The translations under genes were made by a program, and so were the position numbers. From assembly GCA_947176355.1 (NCBI GenBank), contig CAMWQY010000122.1, positions 1-7,838 on the forward strand: 7,838 nucleotides of DNA, in the 5' to 3' direction. Every line of letters begins with the position of its first letter. The first letter of the stretch is position 1. Of the stretch, positions 1 through 6,631 are shown piece by piece. The stretch is from an uncultured Porphyromonadaceae bacterium. Its GTDB lineage: Bacteria > Bacteroidota > Bacteroidia > Bacteroidales > Muribaculaceae. Under the pieces are notes generated by a model that was not told the DNA's origin, did no database searches, and saw only the letters and a list, made by a program, of their open reading frames with translations.

Positions 1-2087
1 CTCCGGTGGAGAAAGGGGAGGAATGGCTCACTGCGGAACTTATTCCCGTTAAGCCTATCTATACTAAAGAGGATCTTGAAGGATTGGAACACCTCGACTA
101 TGCTGCAGGTCTTCCCCCGTTCCTTCGTGGCCCTTACAGCGGTATGTATCCGATGCGTCCTTGGACTATCCGTCAGTACGCAGGCTTCTCTACTGCCGCT
201 GAGTCAAACGCTTTCTATCGTCGTAACCTCGCATCAGGTCAGAAAGGTCTTTCTGTAGCATTCGACCTTCCTACTCACCGCGGCTATGACGCTGACCACG
301 AGCGCGTAGTCGGCGACGTTGGTAAGGCAGGTGTGTCAATCTGCTCCATCGAAGATATGAAAGTGCTTTTCGATGGCATTCCATTGGGCAAGATGTCTGT
401 GTCTATGACTATGAATGGTGCTGTGCTTCCTGTCCTTGCATTCTATATCAATGCAGGTCTTGAGCAGGGCGTGAAACTTGAAGAAATGGCTGGTACAATC
501 CAGAACGATATCCTCAAGGAGTTCATGGTGCGTAACACTTATATCTATCCGCCAGCCTTCTCAATGAAGATTATTGCTGACATCTTTGAATATACTTCAA
601 AGAACATGCCTAAGTTCAACTCCATCTCAATCTCCGGCTATCACATGCAGGAGGCTGGTGCAACAGCTGACATTGAGCTTGCTTACACTCTCGCTGATGG
701 TCTTGAATATCTTCGCGCAGGTGTCAACGCCGGAATGGACATCGATTCATTCGCTCCGCGTTTGAGCTTCTTCTGGGGTATCTCAATGAACTATTTCATG
801 GAAATCGCCAAGATGCGTGCCGCTCGTATGCTTTGGGCTCGCATCGTGAAGCAGTTCAACCCGAAGAATCCTAAGTCTCTTGCTCTGCGTACTCACTCTC
901 AGACATCAGGTTGGTCTCTCACTGAGCAGGATCCGTTCAACAATGTTGGCCGTACTTGCGTGGAGGCTATGGGAGCCGTACTTGGTCATACTCAGTCACT
1001 CCACACCAACGCTCTTGATGAGGCTATCGCACTTCCTACAGATTTCTCTGCACGTATTGCTCGTAATACACAGATTTATATCCAGGAAGAGACCTACGTC
1101 ACTAAGCAGGTTGACCCATGGGGCGGTAGCTACTATGTAGAGGCTCTTACTAACGAAATTGCTGAAAAAGCTTGGGCTCATATCGAAGAAATCGAGAAAC
1201 TCGGCGGTATGGCTAAAGCTATCGAGACAGGTCTGCCTAAGATGAAGATCGAAGAAGCAGCGGCTCGTACGCAAGCTCGCATCGACTCCGGCAAGCAAGC
1301 TATCATTGGTATCAACAAGTATCGTCTTGATCACGAAGATCCTATCGATATCCTCGAAATTGACAATACTGAGGTTCGCAACGAACAGTGTGGTCGTCTT
1401 GAGGATCTCCGTAAGAACAGAGATGAGGCAGCCGTTCAGAAAGCTCTTGCTGATATCACAGAAGCTGTCAAGGATCCAAGCAAGGGCAACCTACTTGACC
1501 TCGCTGTAAAGGCAGCCGGACTCCGCGCTTCATTGGGAGAAATCTCCGACGCTTGCGAAGCAGTAGTAGGACGTTATAAAGCAATCATCAAAACTATTTC
1601 AGGCGTGTATTCAAGCGAAGAAAAGGGTGATCCTGAATTTGAGGAAGCCCGCAAGGCAGTGGCTGATTTCGCAAAACGCGAAGGTCGCCAACCACGTATT
1701 ATGATCGCTAAGATGGGTCAGGACGGCCATGACCGTGGTGCAAAAGTTGTAGCTACCGGCTATGCAGACTGCGGTTTCGACGTTGACATGGGTCCGCTCT
1801 TCCAAACTCCGGCAGAAGCAGCTCGCCAGGCAGTTGAAAACGACGTTCATATCCTTGGTGTAAGCTCTCTTGCTGCAGGACATAAGACTCTCGTGCCTCA
1901 GGTGATCGAGGAACTCAAGAAGCTCGGTCGCGAAGATATCCTCGTGACTGCTGGTGGTGTTATTCCGGCTCAGGATTACGACTTCCTTTATAATGCAGGT
2001 GTAGCAGCCATCTTTGGCCCTGGAACTCGCATTCCAAAGAGCGCCATTGAGATGATTCGTCTCCTCAACGAGCAGACTGCTGAATAA
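1..2087 (+). CDS. mutA: Methylmalonyl-CoA mutase large (catalytic) subunit, 5' truncated
   Basis: Adenosylcobalamin enzyme interconverting succinyl-CoA and methylmalonyl-CoA in the cytoplasm, used by Bacteroidales to make propionate from succinate. The reading frame is open from base 3. The GTG at 6 is not a credible start, because family members carry roughly 20 more N-terminal residues; the gene therefore begins outside the window. Numbering from that GTG, the substrate-binding barrel fills about residues 15-540. It contains Y58 (RQYAGF), R176 (MVRNTY) and H213 ([10 protein letters not shown]), with the same mutual spacing as Y89, R207 and H244 of the Propionibacterium enzyme. The C-terminal B12-binding domain, about 560-690, has [10 protein letters not shown] (K569, cobalt-ligand H575), GVSSLAAGH and GGVIP. 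All key residues are present. The small subunit gene mutB usually lies directly upstream but is not visible. Arginine codons are mostly CGT/CGC, unlike the downstream genes, which suggests high expression. A strong hairpin follows the stop. Confidence 0.97.
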   Translation, partial: PVEKGEEWLTAELIPVKPIYTKEDLEGLEHLDYAAGLPPFLRGPYSGMYPMRPWTIRQYAGFSTAAESNAFYRRNLASGQKGLSVAFDLPTHRGYDADHERVVGDVGKAGVSICSIEDMKVLFDGIPLGKMSVSMTMNGAVLPVLAFYINAGLEQGVKLEEMAGTIQNDILKEFMVRNTYIYPPAFSMKIIADIFEYTSKNMPKFNSISISGYHMQEAGATADIELAYTLADGLEYLRAGVNAGMDIDSFAPRLSFFWGISMNYFMEIAKMRAARMLWARIVKQFNPKNPKSLALRTHSQTSGWSLTEQDPFNNVGRTCVEAMGAVLGHTQSLHTNALDEAIALPTDFSARIARNTQIYIQEETYVTKQVDPWGGSYYVEALTNEIAEKAWAHIEEIEKLGGMAKAIETGLPKMKIEEAAARTQARIDSGKQAIIGINKYRLDHEDPIDILEIDNTEVRNEQCGRLEDLRKNRDEAAVQKALADITEAVKDPSKGNLLDLAVKAAGLRASLGEISDACEAVVGRYKAIIKTISGVYSSEEKGDPEFEEARKAVADFAKREGRQPRIMIAKMGQDGHDRGAKVVATGYADCGFDVDMGPLFQTPAEAARQAVENDVHILGVSSLAAGHKTLVPQVIEELKKLGREDILVTAGGVIPAQDYDFLYNAGVAAIFGPGTRIPKSAIEMIRLLNEQTAE

Positions 2088-2110
2088 TCATACGTTAATT
2101 ATATCTAAAA

Positions 2111-2144
2111 AGGGGATAGACATCTATTAAAGTGTCTATCCCCT
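2111..2144 (+). terminator. Strong hairpin terminator after mutA
   Basis: A perfect 12-bp inverted repeat (2111-2122 pairing with 2133-2144, core GGGGATAGACA / TGTCTATCCCC) encloses a 10-nt loop and begins 23 nt after the mutA stop codon. The downstream side is T-rich (CTAATATTTCT) rather than a clean U-tract, and the upstream side is A-rich. It is probably the mutA transcription terminator or a 3'-end stabilising stem. It separates mutA from the next gene, which has its own promoter-like box. Confidence 0.85.
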
Positions 2145-2182
2145 CTAATATTTCTATTAAGATATTTGTTATATGTATAGAG

Positions 2183-2191
2183 TATATTTGC
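2183..2191 (+). promoter_or_regulatory. Candidate Bacteroidales -7 box before the secreted PD40-like gene
   Basis: TATATTTGC matches the Bacteroidetes primary-sigma -7 consensus TAnnTTTG exactly. The nearest TTTG upstream is at 2165-2168, only 14 nt away, which is shorter than the usual spacing of about 19-21 nt, so the -33 element is weak or absent. A start site a few bases downstream would leave a leader of only about 10 nt before the ATG at 2207. A second TTTTGC at 2194-2199 is a poorer match. Its position after the mutA terminator supports an independent transcript. Confidence 0.4.
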
Positions 2192-2206
2192 TCTTTTGCA
2201 TAACAC

Positions 2207-3463
2207 ATGGTTAAAGCTACATTAAAAATAGGATATAGGTATATATGGAGTGCTCTTGCATTCCTTTTGGGTACATCTGCGGTTAATGCTGACTTGCTTC
2301 GTGACGGACACGAAGCATTCTTGAACTATGACTTTGAGCAAGCATACGAACTTTACGACAAGTATGCCAAAAGTCTGAAGAAGAATCCCAATGCCCCTGG
2401 AGTAGAACTTCTTGATCAATACAGGAGGCAGTTGGAAATTGCAGAAAATTCACTCGATAATGTTCAAAAAATTGAGATAATTGATCGTATTGATGTCCCG
2501 GCTTCTGACTTTTTTAAATATATCAAGCTTCCTGCTTCAGGAGGCAAACTTCTAAGTCCGGATGCCGCAATTCTTAAGAATCGACATAATCTGTCGGATT
2601 TTGCTTATTCTTCAGAAGCCGGTGATATTATGATGTGGTCAGAAAATAATGATGATCATCAAGAAGTGATTATGGAGAGTGACAGGTTGATGGATGGTTC
2701 TTGGGATAAACCTGTCAATGTTGGCTCCGTACTAAATGAAGGAGGCAATGTAAGAAACCCATTTCTTCTTACAGATGGGCTCACTCTCTATTTTTCCGGA
2801 GATGGCGAAGGAAGTATGGGTGGGTATGATCTCTTCATTGCGTCAAAAGATCCTGTAAGTGGTCAGTTTCGTCAACCTATGGGTCTAGGCTACCCGTTCA
2901 ATTCGCCATTTAATGAGTATATGATGGCAATTGATGAAGAAAATGGAATAGGATGGTGGGTCACAGACAGAAACCGTCTTGATGACCGGGTCTCAATCTA
3001 TATATTCAAGACAAATGATGTCAGAAAGAATTATATAGCAGACGAAGAAGATGATATTGTTTCACTGGCCAGAATCGACGATATCTCAGTCACACAAGAT
3101 CCTGATACAGACTATGCTCAGATTCTGAAAGACATCGACGCGCGTTATCGAAAGAATCAAAGGAATTCTGAGACTGAATTTATTTTCTATATGCCGGGGA
3201 AAGTGGCGAGAAAACTATCCGACTTCAATTCTACGGCGGCTAAACGCAACATGCAACAATATCTGCAAGCATTGCAAGAGCATACCGCTTTAGAAAGCCA
3301 ACTCTCAGAATTAAGGAGACGCTATCATCAGACTGATAAGAAAAAGGGGTCAGCAACCGCTCTTAAAAACCAGATACTCGAAATAGAACAGAAGCGTGAA
3401 TGGCAGTCTGATCGATTAAAAAAAATGAGAAATACGATAATCGCAGCAGAACTAAACAAATAG
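2207..3463 (+). CDS. Secreted protein with PD40/beta-propeller-like repeats and C-terminal coiled coil, function unknown
   Basis: I do not recognise a named gene. The 418-residue product starts with a Sec signal peptide: basic MVKATLK, a hydrophobic stretch about 13-25, and a likely cleavage after VNA at residue 28. There is no lipobox cysteine, so a periplasmic or exported soluble protein is expected. Residues 33-83 look like paired helices of TPR type (HEAFLNYDFEQAYELYDKY). Residues about 135-268 resemble PD40/WD40-like propeller blades, with LTDGLTLYFSGDGEGSMGGYDLF followed by a partly degenerate second unit, DEENGIGWWVTDRNR. Such motifs occur in Bacteroidetes OmpA-PD40 and type IX secretion accessory proteins (PorE-like), but no OmpA domain is present here. 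Residues about 343-412 are charged and heptad-like, a likely coiled coil. The gene lies alone between the mutA terminator and the phosphatase gene 69 nt downstream. A cell-envelope role is inference. Confidence 0.85.
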   Translation: MVKATLKIGYRYIWSALAFLLGTSAVNADLLRDGHEAFLNYDFEQAYELYDKYAKSLKKNPNAPGVELLDQYRRQLEIAENSLDNVQKIEIIDRIDVPASDFFKYIKLPASGGKLLSPDAAILKNRHNLSDFAYSSEAGDIMMWSENNDDHQEVIMESDRLMDGSWDKPVNVGSVLNEGGNVRNPFLLTDGLTLYFSGDGEGSMGGYDLFIASKDPVSGQFRQPMGLGYPFNSPFNEYMMAIDEENGIGWWVTDRNRLDDRVSIYIFKTNDVRKNYIADEEDDIVSLARIDDISVTQDPDTDYAQILKDIDARYRKNQRNSETEFIFYMPGKVARKLSDFNSTAAKRNMQQYLQALQEHTALESQLSELRRRYHQTDKKKGSATALKNQILEIEQKREWQSDRLKKMRNTIIAAELNK

Positions 3464-3532
3464 TATTCTCCATCATCTAAATATACTTTAATTATTATTT
3501 TCAGCCTAAATAAATTAACAACGAAACCATAT

Positions 3533-4375
3533 ATGGAGAATTACCACAGTCATACTGAGTTTTGTGATGCAAGAGCAAGTATGGCCGAAATAGCGGAATC
3601 TGCTTTTAAGGCAGGATTTAAAGTGTGGGGCATTTCACCTCATAGTCCGATCTGTTGTCCATCCGGTGCCAATATGAAATCAGAGGATATGGATGCTTTC
3701 ATAGCAGAATCCAATAGACTGAAGAATGAATATAATGACAAAATGAAAATCTTGACAGGAATGGAAATAGATTATCTATCTGAATCATTCGGACCTGCCA
3801 CAGATTATTTCAAATCGCTTCCGCTCGACTATCGTATTGGGTCAGTTCATTTCGTTCGAACTAAGGAGGGAAAACCGGTCGACGTGGATGGTCCGGCAGA
3901 TAGATTCCTGAAGTATCTTGATTCTGAATATGATGGCGAGCTTCAGTATGTCGCTGAGACATACTTTGCCATGGAATTGGAAATGCTTGAAAAAGGAGGC
4001 TTTGACATCATAGGCCATCTGGATAAGATTGGCGACAACGGCTCCCATGCCTGGCTTGAACTCGAAGATCAACCATGGTATGCCGATTTGGTAGAAGAAG
4101 TTATAAAAGAGGCAGTTGAAAAAGATGTAATAATCGAAATCAATACCAAAAAATTCGAAGCAAGTGGAAGATTCTTCCCTGCCGAAAGATGGTGGCCATT
4201 ACTAAAAAAGTACGACGCCAAACTCGTCTTAAGCACCGACGCCCATTATCCTGACAAAGTATCCTCCGGGTATAATGCAGCCTTCGACCGTCTCAGATCG
4301 AAGGGCATGCTTTCTCAACTTCAATCCAATTTCTTATCAGAACGCCTTAAAATTCGCTCGAGAAATGGAATTTGA
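3533..4375 (+). CDS. hisK: Histidinol-phosphatase, PHP family (HisK/HisJ type)
   Basis: Predicted metal-dependent hydrolase that removes phosphate from L-histidinol phosphate, the penultimate step of histidine synthesis, in the cytoplasm. The 280-residue length fits the monofunctional PHP type. Metal-binding signatures run in the expected order: H5-S-H7 at the extreme N-terminus, D12, H37 (GISPHSP), E78 (GMEIDY), H106 (IGSVHF), H162 (IIGHLDK), and D236/H238 (STDAH). The IGSVH and [11 protein letters not shown] blocks, plus [13 protein letters not shown], point to histidinol-phosphatase rather than a polymerase-associated PHP domain. The ATG at 3533 puts the HSH motif at residue 5, as in relatives, so the start is well supported. 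No Shine-Dalgarno sequence is visible. The 69-nt gap upstream holds neither a clear terminator nor a strong promoter box, so co-transcription with the secreted protein gene is possible. Its last 29 bp overlap the 3' end of prfC. No other his gene is in the window. Another PHP phosphoesterase activity cannot be excluded. Confidence 0.88.
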   Translation: MENYHSHTEFCDARASMAEIAESAFKAGFKVWGISPHSPICCPSGANMKSEDMDAFIAESNRLKNEYNDKMKILTGMEIDYLSESFGPATDYFKSLPLDYRIGSVHFVRTKEGKPVDVDGPADRFLKYLDSEYDGELQYVAETYFAMELEMLEKGGFDIIGHLDKIGDNGSHAWLELEDQPWYADLVEEVIKEAVEKDVIIEINTKKFEASGRFFPAERWWPLLKKYDAKLVLSTDAHYPDKVSSGYNAAFDRLRSKGMLSQLQSNFLSERLKIRSRNGI

Positions 4376-5930
4376 TTTTGGGGAAGTCGGATTGAGCCAT
4401 TTGGAGAACATAGTTGCTGTCGGCTAAGAAGACGTCGCGACCGTCTTTGTCTTTTGCCATGAATTGGTATTTACGCTTCTTGAATGCTTCCAGTGCTTCT
4501 TGGTCGTCACTTTCTATCCAACATGCTTTGTATAGGCTTATGGGTTCCCAACGACATTGTGCTCCGTATTCATGTAGCAGACGGTATTGGATCACTTCAA
4601 ACTGCAACTGACCTACTGTGCCAATAATCTTGCGACCATTAAATTGGTTTGTAAACATCTGAGCTACACCTTCATCCATCAACTGATTGATGCCTTTGTC
4701 AAGTTGCTTTGCCTTCATGGGATCGGCATTTTCAAGATACTTGAACATTTCGGGTGAGAATGATGGGAGGCCCTTGAAATGTAGATTCTCGCCGGATGTC
4801 AGAGTATCACCAATCTTGAAGTTGCCTGTATCCGGTATTCCGACAATATCTCCGGGAAATGCTTCATCCACAATATTCTTCTTTTGAGCCATAAAAGCGG
4901 TTGGAGCTGCAAACTTCATCATCTTATTATGGCGCACATGCTTGTAGTTGACATTGCGCTCAAATTTTCCGCTACATATCTTCACGAAGGCTATGCAACT
5001 TCGGTGATTAGGATCCATATTGGCATGAATCTTAAAGACAAAGCCTGTGAATCCTTCTTCCTTGGGATCGACTGTTCGTTCTTCTGCGTCTATTGGAAGA
5101 GGAGCCGGGGCTATTTCACAAAAACAGTCAAGAAGCTCTTTCACTCCAAATGTATTGAGTGCGGAACCAAAGAATACCGGTGCCACTTCACCGCGTAAAT
5201 AAGCATCTTTGTCGAATTCCGGATAAACGCCTTCTATAAGCTCAAGGTCTTCACGTAGTTTGTCAGCATCGGCTTTCCCGACGAGTTCATCAACTTTAGG
5301 AGAATTTACATCTTCTATTTCTACACGTTCGCTAATAGTCTGTTTAGAGGGTGTGAAAAGATCAAGACCATGCTCATAAATATTGTAGACACCCTTGAAT
5401 TTCTCACCAATATTAATAGGCCATGATAGAGGACGAACAGAAATCTTTAATTCCTGTTCAAGTTCGTCAAGAATGTCAAATGGGTCGCGGCCTTCACGGT
5501 CAAGCTTATTAACAAAAATGATGACCGGAGTCTTGCGCATACGGCATACTTCCATTAAGCGCCGGGTCTGAGTTTCCACGCCTTTGGCTACGTCGACTAC
5601 AATTATTACAGAGTCAACTGCCGTCAAAGTACGGAAGGTATCCTCTGCAAAATCCTGGTGTCCAGGTGTGTCGAGGATATTAATTTTATAATCCTTATAG
5701 TTGAATCCCATCACAGATGTAGCAACCGATATGCCACGCTGCTTCTCGATTTCCATCCAGTCTGAAGTGGCGGTCTTTTTTATCTTGTTGCTTTTTACTG
5801 CGCCTGCTACATGTATTGCTCCACCAAAAAGAAGAAGTTTTTCGGTTAGAGTTGTTTTTCCGGCATCCGGGTGTGAGATAATCGCGAATGTGCGACGACG
5901 TGCTATTTCTTTATTTAATTCTTCCGACAT
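4347..5930 (-). CDS. prfC: Peptide chain release factor 3 (RF3), translational GTPase
   Basis: GTPase that binds the ribosome after peptide release and ejects RF1/RF2 from the A site. The 527-residue product is complete and close to the 529 residues of E. coli RF3. GTPase motifs are G1 HPDAGKTT (20-27), the G2 region [18 protein letters not shown] (56-73, RF3-specific), G3 DTPGH (87-91, catalytic H91) and G4 NKLD (141-144). Domain II follows at about 270-390, then an RF3 C-terminal domain with GTVGQLQF (437-444). The [13 protein letters not shown] block distinguishes RF3 from EF-G and LepA. The ATG lies 3 nt after the DUF4924 stop codon and in the same reading frame, which suggests translational coupling. 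No promoter is evident immediately upstream, so transcription probably starts before DUF4924. The 3' end overlaps the convergent phosphatase gene by 29 bp. Confidence 0.97.
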   Translation of the reverse strand: MSEELNKEIARRRTFAIISHPDAGKTTLTEKLLLFGGAIHVAGAVKSNKIKKTATSDWMEIEKQRGISVATSVMGFNYKDYKINILDTPGHQDFAEDTFRTLTAVDSVIIVVDVAKGVETQTRRLMEVCRMRKTPVIIFVNKLDREGRDPFDILDELEQELKISVRPLSWPINIGEKFKGVYNIYEHGLDLFTPSKQTISERVEIEDVNSPKVDELVGKADADKLREDLELIEGVYPEFDKDAYLRGEVAPVFFGSALNTFGVKELLDCFCEIAPAPLPIDAEERTVDPKEEGFTGFVFKIHANMDPNHRSCIAFVKICSGKFERNVNYKHVRHNKMMKFAAPTAFMAQKKNIVDEAFPGDIVGIPDTGNFKIGDTLTSGENLHFKGLPSFSPEMFKYLENADPMKAKQLDKGINQLMDEGVAQMFTNQFNGRKIIGTVGQLQFEVIQYRLLHEYGAQCRWEPISLYKACWIESDDQEALEAFKKRKYQFMAKDKDGRDVFLADSNYVLQMAQSDFPKIKFHFSSEF

Positions 5931-5933
5931 GGC

Positions 5934-6482
5934 TTATTCAAGATCAAGCTCGTTGTTGTAGTCCTTTTTATAATATTGAGCGAGAGTCCCAAGGAAATGA
6001 GAAACCTCATTGGCTGCCTGTAGAGTCTCTTTTGAAATCTCCTTTCCTTGAATCTTCAGCATAAGTATGCCATAAAGAAAATTGAAAAGAGTTTCCATCT
6101 CACCGGCCTTATTTTCACCAGCTCTTGCACGAAGCTCTACAATCAGCGGAAGCACCTTATAATATTCGGCAGCATATTTAGCATATTTCGGGTCTTTTAC
6201 AAGGCGTGCATTGAGGTCGTCGAGAGCTATTATGACATTCTTGTTGATCTGTAGGTGTCCTTTCTCCACGACGTCTTCTCGACGCATCATGTCGATAAGT
6301 GATTCATACCATTCCGACATCTCTTTGCGTTGCTCTTCAGAGAGATTTTCGTGCTTATTCACTATATTTTCTTCTATGCGGTCAAGGTCAAGGCCAAAAG
6401 CCCTGATCAAATCTTCGATCTGCCACATATAGAGCAGATATTCCGCTATATTTTCTCTTTTTTTCTGTGAAGCTGTTATCAT
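5934..6482 (-). CDS. DUF4924 family protein, function unknown
   Basis: A 182-residue, strongly helical, charged protein with no signal peptide or membrane segment, so probably cytoplasmic. The N-terminal block ENIAEYLLYMWQIEDLIRA (residues 10-28) is the part I recognise from DUF4924, a family I know only from Bacteroidetes and without an assigned function. The C-terminal half (GEMETLFNFLYGILMLKIQGKEIS) is also helical. The start ATG at 6482 places the conserved block at the expected distance, and the next Met (residue 19) lies inside it, so this start is the only good one. It is the first gene of a two-gene unit with prfC: the UAA stop is followed by one codon (GCC) and then the prfC ATG in the same frame. 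A TAATTTTG box ends only 4 nt before the start codon. A link to translation is suggested by the neighbourhood alone. Confidence 0.87.
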   Translation of the reverse strand: MITASQKKRENIAEYLLYMWQIEDLIRAFGLDLDRIEENIVNKHENLSEEQRKEMSEWYESLIDMMRREDVVEKGHLQINKNVIIALDDLNARLVKDPKYAKYAAEYYKVLPLIVELRARAGENKAGEMETLFNFLYGILMLKIQGKEISKETLQAANEVSHFLGTLAQYYKKDYNNELDLE

Positions 6483-6486
6483 AGTG

Positions 6487-6494
6487 CAAAATTA
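6487..6494 (-). promoter_or_regulatory. Candidate -7 box for the DUF4924-prfC unit
   Basis: On the minus strand the sequence reads TAATTTTG, an exact match to the Bacteroidetes -7 consensus TAnnTTTG, followed by CACT and then the ATG. An ATTG at 6515-6518 (minus strand, 3 of 4 matches to the -33 TTTG) lies 20 nt upstream, which is normal spacing. Transcription would then begin at or within a few bases of the start codon, giving a leaderless or nearly leaderless mRNA. It is the only well-placed promoter for both genes. Confidence 0.55.
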
Positions 6495-6538
6495 CAAAAA
6501 TTCGACTTATTGTGCAATTTTTAATGATAGATTTTAAA

Positions 6539-6570
6539 TTTGTGTTGTTATATAGTTATATACAAATTTG
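6539..6570 (+). promoter_or_regulatory. Candidate promoter for trpB2
   Basis: TTTG at 6539-6542 serves as a -33 element. After exactly 20 nt comes CAAATTTG (6563-6570), matching the -7 consensus TAnnTTTG at all fixed positions but the first. The predicted start is near 6577, leaving a leader of about 55 nt. An alternative -7 box, TAAATTTG at 6535-6542, is a perfect match but has only a weak -33 (TGTG or ATTG near 6509-6514). The AT-rich sequence makes chance matches common. Confidence 0.4.
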
Positions 6571-6599
6571 TAAATTTATTCAATAATTTATAAATTTAT
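6561..6599. promoter_or_regulatory. Palindrome and AAATTT repeat cluster, possible operator
   Basis: TACAAATTTGTA at 6561-6572 is a perfect 12-bp palindrome overlapping the candidate trpB2 -7 box. Downstream, TAAATTTAT occurs at 6571-6579 and again at 6591-6599, exactly 20 bp apart; the second copy sits in the 10-bp palindrome ATAAATTTAT (6590-6599). A further AAATTT lies at 6536-6541. The arrangement could bind a dimeric repressor on one face of the helix, but such words arise easily in very AT-rich DNA. The leader region shows no Trp-codon leader peptide and no strong attenuator stem. Confidence 0.3.
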
Positions 6600-6631
6600 C
6601 TATAAATATTCATTTTTCAAACAAATTCATT

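Noticed and set aside
6..8. GTG as the start codon of mutA
   Set aside because: The frame stays open to the window edge and relatives carry about 20 more N-terminal residues; this GTG is most likely an internal valine.
996..1334. 112-codon minus-strand open frame inside mutA
   Set aside because: Antisense to the conserved mutase barrel and made of low-plausibility sequence; explained by codon bias of mutA.
4350..4373. Inverted repeat AAATTC / GAATTT in the hisK-prfC overlap as a bidirectional terminator
   Set aside because: Only 6 bp of AT-rich stem with a 12-nt loop and no clear U-tract on either side; too weak to call.
4884..5198. 104-codon plus-strand open frame inside prfC
   Set aside because: It lies antisense to a well-supported RF3 gene, has no recognisable domain and no promoter; a shadow of the real gene.
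6543..6631. Tryptophan attenuator or riboswitch in the trpB2 leader
   Set aside because: No TGG-rich leader peptide, no GC-containing competing stems and no U-tract; the leader is simple AT-rich sequence.
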